Assembly (NCBI GenBank): GCA_965242735.1
Contig: OZ251497.1
Coordinates: 1,550,001 to 1,614,000 of the forward strand
Direction: 5' to 3'
Length of the DNA: 64,000 nt
From: G958295645 sp965242735
Lineage (GTDB): Bacteria > Gemmatimonadota > Gemmatimonadetes > Longimicrobiales > Gaopeijiaceae
The notes below the pieces were generated by a model that ran no database searches, had not been told where the DNA came from, and saw only the letters and a list, made by a program, of their open reading frames with translations. Positions 52,500 to 63,310 of this stretch are shown in pieces. Within the stretch, counting starts at the first letter, position 1. Every line of letters begins with the position of its first letter. The position numbers and the translations under genes are program-made.

Positions 52500-53489
52500 A
52501 TGGACGACACCTACAAGCGCGGACCGCTCCTGATGCTGGCGGGGCGTGCCAACTTGCCCCTGGCGCGCGAGATCGCCGAGAATCTGGGCGTGGCCGTGGA
52601 CAACGCCGTCGTCAGCAACTTCAAGGACGGCGAGATCTTCGTGCGCATCGTGCGCAACGCTCGCGGCCGCGACGTGTTCATCGTGCAGCCGACGGTGGCG
52701 GGCGCCGACAACATCATGGAGCTGCTCCTCCTCGTCGACGCCGCCAAGCGCGCGTCCGCGGCCCGCGTGTCCGCCGTGGTGCCGTACTTCGGCTACGGCC
52801 GCCAGGACCGGAAGGACCAGCCCAGGGTCGCCATCGGCGCCAAGCTCATGGCCAACCTGATCGTCGCGGCGGGCGCCGACCGCGTGGTGAGCATCGACTT
52901 CCACCAACACCAGATCCAGGGCTTCTTCGACATTCCCGTCGATCATCTGTACGCGGCGCCGGTCTTCACGCGCTACTTCCTCGAGAAGCGGCTGCGAGAC
53001 CCCGTGGTCGTGGCCCCGGACGTCGGGTCGGCGCGCATGGCGCGGGGCTTCGCGCGGCGGCTGGGCGCGACGTTCGCGATCATCGACAAGCGGCGGCCTG
53101 CCCCGAACCTGGCCGAAGTGCTCAACGTGGTCGGCGAAGTGGAGAATCGGACATGCTTGATCACCGACGACATGATCGACACCGGCGGCACCATCGCGCA
53201 CGCGGTCGAGGCGCTGATGGAGCGCGGCGCGGCCTCGGTCTACGTGACGGCGACCCACGCTCTGCTCTCGGGCGCCGCCGTGGCCCGGCTGTCGGCCACG
53301 CCCCTGGCGGAGCTCGTCGTCACCAACACGATCGACGTGCCCGAGGCCAAGCGCTTCGACAGGCTCAAGGTGCTCTCCGTGGCGCCGCTGCTGGCCCGGG
53401 CCATCCGCTACATCCACTCGAACGAGTCCGTCAGCCAGCTGTTCGAGATCTCCGGCCGCGAGGCGCCGCCCAAGATCGCGCTGGCCTGA
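52500..53489 (+). CDS. prs: Ribose-phosphate pyrophosphokinase
   Basis: 329 residues, the normal length. LAGRANLPLAREIAENLGV, FKDGEIFVRI and YFGYGRQDRKDQPRVAIGAK are the ATP-binding and N-terminal motifs. DFHQHQIQGFFDIPVDHL (metal/ribose-5-P) and the PRPP loop ITDDMIDTGGTI complete it. It makes PRPP for nucleotide, His and Trp synthesis. The flexible loop has RQDRKDQP like class I enzymes. Order prs-rplY-pth is common in bacteria. Confidence 0.95.
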   Translation: MDDTYKRGPLLMLAGRANLPLAREIAENLGVAVDNAVVSNFKDGEIFVRIVRNARGRDVFIVQPTVAGADNIMELLLLVDAAKRASAARVSAVVPYFGYGRQDRKDQPRVAIGAKLMANLIVAAGADRVVSIDFHQHQIQGFFDIPVDHLYAAPVFTRYFLEKRLRDPVVVAPDVGSARMARGFARRLGATFAIIDKRRPAPNLAEVLNVVGEVENRTCLITDDMIDTGGTIAHAVEALMERGAASVYVTATHALLSGAAVARLSATPLAELVVTNTIDVPEAKRFDRLKVLSVAPLLARAIRYIHSNESVSQLFEISGREAPPKIALA

Positions 53490-53585
53490 CCCCCGCGAGG
53501 CGTCGCCCGCGGGCCTGAACCGCCCGGCGCTCCCGGCGCCGGTCCTTCCGACGAAACCGCAATCCACGAACCCGATCATCCCCAA

Positions 53586-54242
53586 ATGGAAACGACACTC
53601 AACCTTCAGTCGCGCGCCGAGTCCGGCAAAGGCGCCGCGCGCAGGCTGCGCCGGGCCGGCCGCGTGCCGGGCGTCGTCTACGGCGGCGGCGGCGAACCGG
53701 TCCTGGTCTCCGCCGAAGCCCGCGAGGCCTGGCGCCTCTTCAACGCCATCTCGGTCGAAAACACGATTCTCCACTTGGTCGTGGACGGCGCCGAGGCCGA
53801 GCGCGCCCTGGTGCGCGAAATCCAGACCCATCCGTTCCAGCCGCAGCTGCTCCACGTCGACTTTCTGCGCGTGCAGCGCGGCAAGCCCATCGAGGTGCGC
53901 GTGCCGATCTCGCTGGAGGGACTGCCGGAGGGCGTGCGTTCGGAGGGCGGCCTGCTGGACCAGGTCGTCCACGACGTGACCGTCAAGTGCGTGCCGTCCA
54001 AGATTCCCGAAGCGATCGTCGTGGACGTGACCGCGCTCAAGATCGGCGACGTGATGCGCGCGGGCGACCTGGAGATGCCCGAGGACGTCGAGAACATGGA
54101 CGACCCGATGCGCACGGTCTGCTCCGTCGCGGCGCCGAGAGTGGCCGCCGAGGACGAAGAGGGGCTGGAGGAAGGCGAGGAGGCCGCGCCGGGAGCGGAA
54201 GCGCCGGACGCCGCCGAAGAGTCCGGCGGATCCGCTGATTGA
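53586..54242 (+). CDS. rplY: Ribosomal protein bL25 (TL5/Ctc form)
   Basis: 218 residues. The N-terminal 95 residues are the 5S rRNA-binding L25 domain (RAESGKGAARRLRRAGRVPGV, VYGGGGEPVLVSAEA, IQTHPFQPQLLHVDFLRV). The C-terminal TL5 domain follows (IEVRVPISLEGLPEGV, CVPSKIPEAIVVDVTAL), ending in a long acidic tail (EDEEGLEEGEEA). It binds 5S rRNA in the large subunit. Its stop overlaps the pth start as TTGA. Confidence 0.95.
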   Translation: METTLNLQSRAESGKGAARRLRRAGRVPGVVYGGGGEPVLVSAEAREAWRLFNAISVENTILHLVVDGAEAERALVREIQTHPFQPQLLHVDFLRVQRGKPIEVRVPISLEGLPEGVRSEGGLLDQVVHDVTVKCVPSKIPEAIVVDVTALKIGDVMRAGDLEMPEDVENMDDPMRTVCSVAAPRVAAEDEEGLEEGEEAAPGAEAPDAAEESGGSAD

Positions 54243-54835
54243 CGGCCTCGGAGGCGCACGTCGGCTCGCGCGTCAAGATCGTCGTGGGCATCGGCAATCC
54301 GGGTCCGCAGTACGAGGCGACGCGCCACAACGTCGGCTGGTGGGTGCTGGACCGGTTCGCCCACGACCGCGGCCTGGGTCCGTTCGAGCGGCGGGGCAGG
54401 GCGTGGGAGGCGTCCGGCGACGTGGCGGGACGGCCGATGCGGCTGCTCAAGCCGCGCACGTACGTGAATCGCTCGGGGCTGGCGCTGGGCGGACTGTGGC
54501 GCGAGCCGGGCTTCGAGGCGGGACGGGACCTTCTGGTAGTCGCCGACGACGCCAACCTGCCCGTCGGCAGGATCCGAATGCGGCCCCGAGGGGGATCGGG
54601 AGGCCACAACGGCCTCAAGTCCGTCAGCGGGACGCTGGGCACGCAGGACTACGCGAGGCTGCGGGTGGGCGTGGGCGAGCGGCCGCCGGGCGTGGACCTG
54701 GCCGACTGGGTGCTGTCGCCCATGCCGGCCGAGGACGAGGAGGCGGTGGCCGAGCTGCTGCCGGCACTGAGCGCGGCCGTCGGCGCCTGGGCGCAGGAGG
54801 GCCCGGCCGCGGCCATGAACCAATTCAACCGATGA
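54239..54835 (+). CDS. pth: Peptidyl-tRNA hydrolase
   Basis: 198 residues from TTG 54239, overlapping the rplY stop by 4 nt. VVGIGNPGPQYEATRHNVGWWVLD holds the conserved Asn and the catalytic His (RHNVG). RPMRLLKPRTYVNRSG, VVADDANLPVGRIRMRPRGGSGGHNGLKS and the final QEGPAAAMNQFN complete the family pattern. It releases tRNA from stalled peptidyl-tRNA. TTG start is supported only by the overlap and by the distance to the first motif. Confidence 0.93.
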   Translation: MTASEAHVGSRVKIVVGIGNPGPQYEATRHNVGWWVLDRFAHDRGLGPFERRGRAWEASGDVAGRPMRLLKPRTYVNRSGLALGGLWREPGFEAGRDLLVVADDANLPVGRIRMRPRGGSGGHNGLKSVSGTLGTQDYARLRVGVGERPPGVDLADWVLSPMPAEDEEAVAELLPALSAAVGAWAQEGPAAAMNQFNR

Positions 54836-54899
54836 CCGTGGACGGCGGGCGCGGGACTGCGCGCCGCCGCCCGCCGGCCTTCGCACGGGGGACCGAAAC

Positions 54900-56945
<2,046 letters not shown>

Positions 56946-57057
56946 GGCTTGCGCGCCGCAAGACGGCGCTCGCCGTCGTCGGCTTGGCGCTTCGAGGTCG
57001 AGTTCTCTCCCGCGGCTCGATGACGACCCGCTCCCGTCGACGCCCAACCGCCCGCAA

Positions 57058-58332
57058 ATGACGCCATCCTTCGAGGCCGCGCTCGCCTTCGCCCAAGACC
57101 TCGTTCGGATTCCGTCCCTGCCCGGCGCGGAGGAGGGCGTGGCCCGGCGCGTCCTGCAAGAGATGGAGGCGCTGGGCTACGACGAAGCGTACACCGACGA
57201 GCTCGGCAGCGTGGTGGGCGTGCTGCGCGGCGACGGCGGTCCGCCGGTCATGCTCAGTTGCCATCTGGACATGGTGGCGGCCGGCGACGAAGCCGAATGG
57301 GAGTTCCCGCCCTTCGACGGCGTGATCGCGGGCGGGTGCCTGCATGGCCGCGGCGCCATGGACATCAAGGGGCCGCTTGCGCTGCAGACGCACGCGGCAG
57401 CGGCCCTGAACGGCAAGACGGACGGCGACGTGATCGTGGCCCACACGGTGTTCGAGGAGCGGGGCGGGTGGGGGATGGACCATCTGACGCGCCCGGACGG
57501 CGGCCTTGCCCCTGCGGCCGTGATCATCGGCGAGTCCACGAACGGCGACATCGCGATCGGGCACCGGGGACGGGCCGAAGTCGAGATCGTGGTGCGCGGC
57601 TTGGCGGGACACGCCTCCGCGCCCGAACGGGCTCGCAACGCCCTCGACGCGCTGCCCGCCGTCCTGCAGGGCGTGGAGGACTTGGCGGCGAGCCAGGAGT
57701 CGGCCGGCGCCCTGGGCAGCGCCTCCGTGGTCGCGACCGACGTGCAAGCGTCTCCGGCCAGCCGCAACGTGGTTCCCGACCAGGCGGTCGTCGTGCTCGA
57801 CTGGCGCATCCTTCCGTCCGACACCGAGGAGAGCCTGCTGGCCCGGGTCCGGAGCGCGATCGGTCCGCGTTTGGAGGACTGGTTGGCGTCCCGCGCGCCG
57901 GCGTCCGAGGACTCGCGCGCGCCGTCCGATTCGGCGCCCGCCGGGAGCGCCCGGAGCGCGCCTGCCCAGGTGGATTGCCGCCTCGCCACCGAAGTGCAAC
58001 GGTCCTACACCGGCGTCGAAGCCGAGCGCCGCATCCTCACGCCGGGCTTTCTCGTGGACGCCGCCCACCCGGTCGCCGCCGCGGCCGCTCGCGCCGTGGG
58101 GCGCCGCGGCTCGCCGGCGCCTGCGCGCATCCGTCCTTGGAAGTTCGCGACCGACGGCGGCTGGACGTGCGGCGTGCGCGGCATTCCCACCGTCGGCTTC
58201 GCCCCGGGCGAGGAGCGCCACGCCCACACCAACACGGAACGCTTGTCGCTCGACGAGGCTCGATGGGCCTACGGCAAGTACCTGGAGCTCGTGCCGGCCG
58301 TGCAGGGAGCCGCGCGGGAACCCCTTCCATGA
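57058..58332 (+). CDS. M20 family metallopeptidase (ArgE/DapE-like)
   Basis: 424 residues. LSCHLDMVAAGD and GCLHGRGAMDIKG carry the zinc-binding His/Asp pair; VFEERGGWGMDHL has the catalytic Glu-Glu; GHRGRAEVEIVVRGLAGHAS is the dimerisation lid; HTNTERLSLDEA at the end supplies the last His. The family includes acetylornithine deacetylase, succinyl-diaminopimelate desuccinylase and aminoacylases; the substrate cannot be fixed. A Ser/Ala-rich insertion (about 280-305) interrupts the catalytic domain. Confidence 0.85.
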   Translation: MTPSFEAALAFAQDLVRIPSLPGAEEGVARRVLQEMEALGYDEAYTDELGSVVGVLRGDGGPPVMLSCHLDMVAAGDEAEWEFPPFDGVIAGGCLHGRGAMDIKGPLALQTHAAAALNGKTDGDVIVAHTVFEERGGWGMDHLTRPDGGLAPAAVIIGESTNGDIAIGHRGRAEVEIVVRGLAGHASAPERARNALDALPAVLQGVEDLAASQESAGALGSASVVATDVQASPASRNVVPDQAVVVLDWRILPSDTEESLLARVRSAIGPRLEDWLASRAPASEDSRAPSDSAPAGSARSAPAQVDCRLATEVQRSYTGVEAERRILTPGFLVDAAHPVAAAAARAVGRRGSPAPARIRPWKFATDGGWTCGVRGIPTVGFAPGEERHAHTNTERLSLDEARWAYGKYLELVPAVQGAAREPLP

Positions 58333-58381
58333 CGCGGGCGGCCCGGACTGCCGCAAGCGCGGGAGCATCTTGGCTCCGAGC

Positions 58382-58410
58382 TTGAACCGTCGCGTCCGAT
58401 CCTCTAGATT
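58382..58410 (+). promoter_or_regulatory. Promoter of the tRNA pair
   Basis: TTGAAC (58382-58387), a 17-nt spacer and TAGATT (58405-58410) form a good sigma-70-type promoter, 60 nt upstream of tRNA-Glu. Confidence 0.7.
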
Positions 58411-58469
58411 GCCCGTTGCTCCGCGACGAGCCGTCGCCTCGCGCCCCCGGAGACGGGACGCGCGGACCC

Positions 58470-58542
58470 GCCCCCATCGTCTAGTGGCCTAGGATACCTG
58501 GTTCTCAGCCAGGAGACCGGGGTTCGATTCCCCGTGGGGGTA
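58470..58542 (+). tRNA. tRNA-Glu (anticodon CTC)
   Basis: 73 nt fold as a cloverleaf: acceptor GCCCCCA/TGGGGGT, D-arm, anticodon stem CCTGG/CCAGG with loop TTCTCAG, T-arm CGGGG TTCGATT CCCCG. CCA is not encoded. The tRNA-Val gene starts 3 nt after. Confidence 0.95.
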
Positions 58543-58545
58543 TTC

Positions 58546-58618
58546 GGTCGCTTAGCTCAGTTGGTAGAGCACTACGCTCACATCGTAGGGGTCGCTGGTT
58601 CGAGTCCAGCAGCGACCA
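58546..58618 (+). tRNA. tRNA-Val (anticodon CAC)
   Basis: 73 nt: acceptor GGTCGCT/AGCGACC, D-arm GCTC/GAGC, anticodon stem CTACG/CGTAG with loop CTCACAT, T-arm GCTGG TTCGAGT CCAGC. No encoded CCA. Co-transcribed with tRNA-Glu. Confidence 0.95.
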
Positions 58619-58661
58619 TGGGGAGCGCCCGGCGCGCGCCTTGCCGAGAAGAGAGGGACAC

Positions 58662-59636
58662 ATGCACCTCGCGTTCGCACGCGCCGCGCGTGCCCGGACG
58701 GCGCTGGCGGTGGTCGGCGCTCTTGCGGCCCCGGCAAGCGCGGCGGCGAGCCTCGACGGAGGGCGGCTCGGGCAGAACGGGCGCGCGGCGGTTGTCGAGA
58801 CCGAGGCGGGAGGCCGCCGCCATGCGGGAGGCGCCCACGGCTTGGCGTTCGAGAAGGGCGTCCTGTTGCGCGCTTCGGCTTCGCCCGGCGTCCGCGGCCT
58901 GCGAACTTGGAAGCCGGAGCCGTTCCGCCACCCCGTCGTCGGCCGAGACGGCCGAGAAGGCCGAGAGGGCCGCCCCATCGGCGAAGGCGAGGCCTTTCTG
59001 TCGTCGCTGGTCCTGCCCGGCTTGGCGCAGTACCGGCTGGGGTCGCGCCGCTGGATCGCGTACGCGGTCGCCGAGGGGGTGTTCGCGGTCGCGTACGGCG
59101 TGCGGCGGCGACAGGCGGCCGACGCGCGCGGCGCCTACCGCGACTTGGCATGGGACGCGGCGCGAAAGGACGTCGTCGGCCGAGGGTCGCGCCGGGACGG
59201 CGGCTTCGAGTACTACGAGGCGATGGCCCACTGGGACGCGTCGGGCGCGTGGGACGCGGACCCCCGTCGCGGCGGCGTCCAGCCCGAGACCGATCCGGCA
59301 ACCCACAACGGATCGATCTGGGCGCTGGCGGCTGCCCTCCACGACGTGAGCGGAGACGCGCCGGAACAGTCCCCCGGCTTCGAGCGCGCCTTGGACTACT
59401 ACCGCCGGCACGCCCACGGCCCCGCGTTCCTCTGGGATTGGCAAGGGACCGGCGAGCGCACGCGCTTTGCCGGACTGATCCGCCGCAGCGACAGCCTCTT
59501 CGGACAAGCCCGGCGGGCGTTGTGGATCGTCTTGGCCAACCACTTGGCCAGCGCGCTCGACGGGTTCGTGTCGGCCCGGCTGGCCGCCCTCCCGGACCGC
59601 GGCCTGGGCATCGTGGTCTCCGCCCCTGTGCGCTGA
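58662..59636 (+). CDS. Exported hypothetical protein, DUF5683-like
   Basis: ATG 58662 (GAGAGG 6 nt upstream) gives 324 residues. A signal peptide (ALAVVGALAAPASAA) is followed by a Gly/Arg-rich region, then GEAFLSSLVLPGLAQYRLGSRRWIAYAVAEGVFAVAYG in two hydrophobic segments. This resembles DUF5683-type proteins, where a conserved (P)GLGQ-like motif opens a membrane segment. The rest has aromatic motifs (FEYYEAMAHWD, ALDYYRRHAHGPAFLWDWQG) and ends with a further hydrophobic helix (ANHLASALDGFVSARL). Function unknown. Confidence 0.7.
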   Translation: MHLAFARAARARTALAVVGALAAPASAAASLDGGRLGQNGRAAVVETEAGGRRHAGGAHGLAFEKGVLLRASASPGVRGLRTWKPEPFRHPVVGRDGREGREGRPIGEGEAFLSSLVLPGLAQYRLGSRRWIAYAVAEGVFAVAYGVRRRQAADARGAYRDLAWDAARKDVVGRGSRRDGGFEYYEAMAHWDASGAWDADPRRGGVQPETDPATHNGSIWALAAALHDVSGDAPEQSPGFERALDYYRRHAHGPAFLWDWQGTGERTRFAGLIRRSDSLFGQARRALWIVLANHLASALDGFVSARLAALPDRGLGIVVSAPVR

Positions 59637-59714
59637 CCCGGCGGCTCCGCCTCATGCGGCGCCGCGTCACGTCCGGCCGCGCCGCGGCCCTCCGACACCG
59701 CAGGACGCCTTCGT

Positions 59715-59743
59715 TTGCCTGCCGCACCGCAATTGCTTATCTT
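59715..59743 (+). promoter_or_regulatory. Candidate promoter of the beta-propeller gene
   Basis: TTGCCT (59715-59720), 17-nt spacer, TATCTT (59738-59743). The expected start site is about 75 nt before ATG 59829. Confidence 0.5.
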
Positions 59744-59828
59744 GCTGGAGCAGGTTTGCGTCCCCCTCCGCGCCCTTGGCGGATGCGATCATCGCGAGGA
59801 GACCACGCGAGGAGACCAGGAGATAGGC

Positions 59829-60858
59829 ATGCGCATTTGGAGCGTTGGCATTCTCGCGTTGGCAGCGGGTATCTCGGAGGCAGCCGCGCAACAGGTTCTG
59901 GAAGTGGATATGGACGCCGGCCGCGAGGTCGCCGGCGGTCTCGAATACCGGTTCGGCTTCGAGGCGGTCGTGGACTACGGCCGAAGGCAGGTGTTGGTCA
60001 CCGAGGCCGCCGATCCCCTGGCCGTGACAGCGTACTCGCTGGACGACGGTTCGGTGCAGAGCGTCTTCGGGGGAGGCCCGGCGGGCGACGGCCCGGGGGA
60101 ACTCAGGCGCGTGGATGCCGTAGCCCCTGGACCGGACGGCGTCCTGGTGGCGGGAATCGGCAGGGTGCTCTATTGGAGCTGGTCGGGCGCTCTGCTCCAT
60201 CAGTGGAGGCCAACCGCGCCGAGCACGAACGATGTCTGCGCGTTCAACGGCCGTCCGGCCGTCCCGTTGCAGCAGGGCATCGTGTTCCGTGGCGACGACG
60301 GTGAAAGCGTTGCGTTGGGCGGGAAAGCTGCACCGGAATTCGACTTTGCCGTGGCATCCGAGACCGATGTCAGGAGGGCCGGCTGGACAACCTATCTGGC
60401 ATGTGTTGATTCGGTTGCATACAGGCTGGACGGTTATCGCCACATCCTCGCGAAATACAAGCGGGGAGCGGAGCCGCGGACGGTTGCGATTCCCGAGGAC
60501 GTGATGGAAGCGGCGCGCAAGAGAATGGAGTCTTCCAGCGGGTCGCTTCAGGGGCGGATACAATAACCTGTTCCTCGCGGCTGACGGCCGACTCGTCGTA
60601 GTGACGCCTACGTGGGGGGTGACGGGGGCTGTGGTGAACCCGGCGACGGGTTGCTATGCGTTGCTGAAAGACGATACTCGTCCGGGCGGCCGGCGCTACG
60701 TCGGGATGCTCGGCGACAGCCTCGTGACGCTGGAGGCCAGTCGGGAACCGGTGACGACGACGGTCTACGAGGGCAAGCGGCACCCCGTGTTCAGCACGGA
60801 TCCCGCGTACATCTTCGTGCGCCCGGTTCGGCCGGCATCGGGCCAGCCCTGCCCTTGA
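59829..60858 (+). pseudogene. Frameshifted beta-propeller gene
   Basis: ATG 59829 with AGGAG 8 nt upstream starts a signal peptide (MRIWSVGILALAAGISEAAAQ) and propeller blades (GLEYRFGFEAVVDYGRRQVLV in parts, VFGGGPAGDGPGELRRVDAV). The frame stops at 60564-60566 after residue 245. The continuation NNLFLAADGRLVVVTPTWGV through VSTDPAYIFVRPV-like residues lies in another frame and runs to 60858, so a single indel near 60535 would restore about 343 residues. Either a real pseudogene or a sequencing error. It belongs to the same propeller family as 8815-9990 and 35186-36337. Confidence 0.75.
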
Positions 60859-60962
60859 CCGCCAACTCCCACTCGAGCCCGGAGGACGAATGAGCAAGCC
60901 CGGAGGACGAACGAGCAGGCGGCGATTGCGCGCGCTCTGGAGCGCGCGCCGGCCTGGCGGCG

Positions 60963-62090
60963 TTGGCCGTGGTCGCTTGCGGGGAGGCGGACGCGCTGAA
61001 CGACGGCGCCGCGGACGCGCCGGGCGACGCCGAAACAGGCCTTGCCGACGCTCGCTGGACGATCGTGGAGGAGCTGCGGATGGGCGCGGGCAACGGCCCG
61101 GAGCAGTTCGGCGAGCTGAAGGGCTTGGCCGTGCTCGCCGACGGCAGGTTTGCGGTCCTCGAGTCGCAGGCCCGCGAGATCCGCGTCTTCGACCCGGACG
61201 GCGGCCACTTGGCCACATGGGGCCGGCGAGGCGAGGGACCCGGAGAGTCGGAGTTCCCCAACGGTCTCATGCTGGGTCCACGCGGCCGGCTCTGGATGCC
61301 GGACCCGTCCAACGCGCGCATGTCGCTGTTCGATCCGGACAGCGGCTTCGTCGGGCAGTTGCGGTACTGCACCAACCTCACCCAGTGGGCGTGGTCGGGA
61401 GCCATGGGCGCGGACGGTCGCGTCTTCGGCCCCGGGTTGGCCCCGGAGACCAGAGCCGACCTGCTGGTCGTCTACGACTCGACGATGGCCGTGGTGGACA
61501 CGTTGCCGCTGGAAGAGCCGCCGGACGAGTCCGCGGACGGCACGAATCCCGCGTCCTATTGCTGGTCGCCGTCCGAGGGCGTGACCCGGTGCGCCGGCGT
61601 GCCGTTCTACGCCTTCAGCGTGCGTCTTGTCGACCCGCAGGGCTACGTGTGGGAACGCGAGGGCGGGGTCGTCGACTACAGAATCCGCAAGTGGGCCCCG
61701 GGGGGCGACACCGTGCGGGTCGTGACCGGCGACCGTCGGCCGACGCCGGTGACGCCGGCGGAAAGGGACGCCGCGATCGCCGAGCTCCGGGAGCAGGCGG
61801 GAGACTTGGACTGGTCCAGGATTCCCAGCGTCAAGCCGGTCGTGCAGGACCTCTTCATGTCGGACGAAGGCAACCTCTGGGTCCAGTTCCTGTCGCCGGG
61901 CGACGAGGCGGCCTTCGACGTTTGGTCGCCGGACGGAACGCACTTGGGGGCGGCGGTCGCCGACTTCCCGGTGCACATGAGGGAGACGACGCCGGTCGTG
62001 CGCGGAGACCAAATGTGGCTGGTGACGACCGACGAGCTGGACACGGAGCACGTCGTGCGGGCGCGCTTGGTGGAGACCGGGGGCGGATGA
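60963..62090 (+). CDS. Six-bladed beta-propeller lipoprotein (5' end probably frameshifted)
   Basis: The open frame gives 375 residues from TTG 60963. Just upstream in frame, GARAGLAALAVVACGE is a typical lipobox, but no start codon precedes it before a TGA at 60891. ATG 60890 begins a basic leader (MSKPGGRTSRRRLRALW) in another frame, so one indel in the GCGCGCGC stretch near 60942-60949 would give a normal lipoprotein. The body has LRMGAGNGPEQFGELKGLAVL, HLATWGRRGEGPGESEF and repeated blades with FDPDGG-type turns. Likely outer-membrane or periplasmic; function unknown. Confidence 0.7.
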   Translation: MAVVACGEADALNDGAADAPGDAETGLADARWTIVEELRMGAGNGPEQFGELKGLAVLADGRFAVLESQAREIRVFDPDGGHLATWGRRGEGPGESEFPNGLMLGPRGRLWMPDPSNARMSLFDPDSGFVGQLRYCTNLTQWAWSGAMGADGRVFGPGLAPETRADLLVVYDSTMAVVDTLPLEEPPDESADGTNPASYCWSPSEGVTRCAGVPFYAFSVRLVDPQGYVWEREGGVVDYRIRKWAPGGDTVRVVTGDRRPTPVTPAERDAAIAELREQAGDLDWSRIPSVKPVVQDLFMSDEGNLWVQFLSPGDEAAFDVWSPDGTHLGAAVADFPVHMRETTPVVRGDQMWLVTTDELDTEHVVRARLVETGGG

Positions 62091-62193
62091 AGGAAGGGCC
62101 GGGCCCGCGGGCCTTGCCTATCTTTCCCGTGCGGCGCCGTCGGCGGCGCGCGTCTCGTCCTCTTCCCAACGACCTCTGCACGGAGCATCCGCC

Positions 62194-63310
62194 ATGCGCG
62201 CCCCCCAAGACGTCCGCCAACGCCTAGCCGCCGCGACCCGCCGCGTGGAGGAGCTGCGGGGGTATCTTTGACGTCGCGTCGCGGCGGGAGCGGATCGAGG
62301 CCTTGGACGAGGAGATGGCCAAGCCGGGCTTCTGGGACAGCCGGGAGCGGGCGCAGGCCGTAATCGGCGAGGCCAGACGCCTCAAGGCGTGGGTGGAGCC
62401 CTGGGAGGCGTTGCGCGCGCAGGCCGGGGAGCTGCGCGAGATCGGCGAGCTGCTCGACGACGACGAGGACGCGGACTTCAGGGAAGAGTGGCGGCAAGGT
62501 GTCGAGAAGCTGGAATCCGCGGTGCAGCGCCTCGAGCTCAAGACCATGCTGCAAGGCGAGGACGACCACCGCGACGCCATGCTGGTGGTCCACCCGGGGG
62601 CCGGCGGACTCGAGTCGCAGGACTGGGCTCGGATGCTCTTTCGGATGTACTCGCGATGGGCCGAGCGGCGGGGGCGCGGCGTGTCGGTGCTCGACGTCCA
62701 GGCCGGCGAGGACGGCGGCGTCAAGAGCGCGGCGATGGAGATCTCGGGCGATCACGCGTACGGCTACCTGCGCGCCGAGAAGGGGGTCCACCGGCTGGTC
62801 CGCATCTCGCCGTTCGACTCGCAGTCGCGCCGTCACACGTCGTTCGCGTCCGTGTTCGTCTACCCGGTGGTGGACGACGGGATCGAAGTCGAGATCGACC
62901 CCGCCGACCTGCGCGTCGACACCTTCCGCGCGTCCGGGGCGGGCGGCCAGCACGTCAACAAGACGGACTCGGCGATCCGCATCACGCACGAGCCGTCCGG
63001 CATCGTGGTCTCGTGCCAGCAGGAGCGCTCGCAGCACAAGAACCGCTCGACGGCCATGAAGATGCTCAAGGCCGCGCTGTACCAGAGGGCCAAGGAAGAG
63101 CGGGAGCGCGAGAAGCAGGCCCTGGAGGCGTCGAAGACCGACATCGCGTGGGGCAACCAGATCCGTTCCTACGTGTTCGCTCCCTACACCCTGGTCAACG
63201 ACCATCGCACCGAGCTCAAGTCGGGCAACGTGGCCGCCGTGATGGACGGACGCCTGGATCCGTTCATCGAGGCGTTCCTGAAGAAGTTCGGCGCCGAGGC
63301 GGCCCGGTGA
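62194..63310 (+). CDS. prfB: Peptide chain release factor 2 (programmed +1 frameshift)
   Basis: ATG 62194 encodes 25 residues ending GYL, then in-frame TGA at 62269-62271. A +1 slip at CTT-TGA continues from 62270 (DVASRRERIEALDEEMAKPGFW in parts) for another 346 residues, 371 in total. The anticodon-like SPF tripeptide (RISPFDSQ) marks RF2, and GAGGQHVNKTDSAI is the peptidyl-hydrolysis GGQ motif. RF2 reads UGA and UAA and controls its own level through this frameshift. It overlaps lysS as GTGA. Confidence 0.96.
62258..62272 (+). promoter_or_regulatory. RF2 autoregulatory frameshift site
   Basis: CGGGGGTATCTTTGA followed by C contains the classic slippery CTT TGA C; the G-rich stretch just upstream acts as an internal Shine-Dalgarno that promotes the +1 shift. 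Confidence 0.93.
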
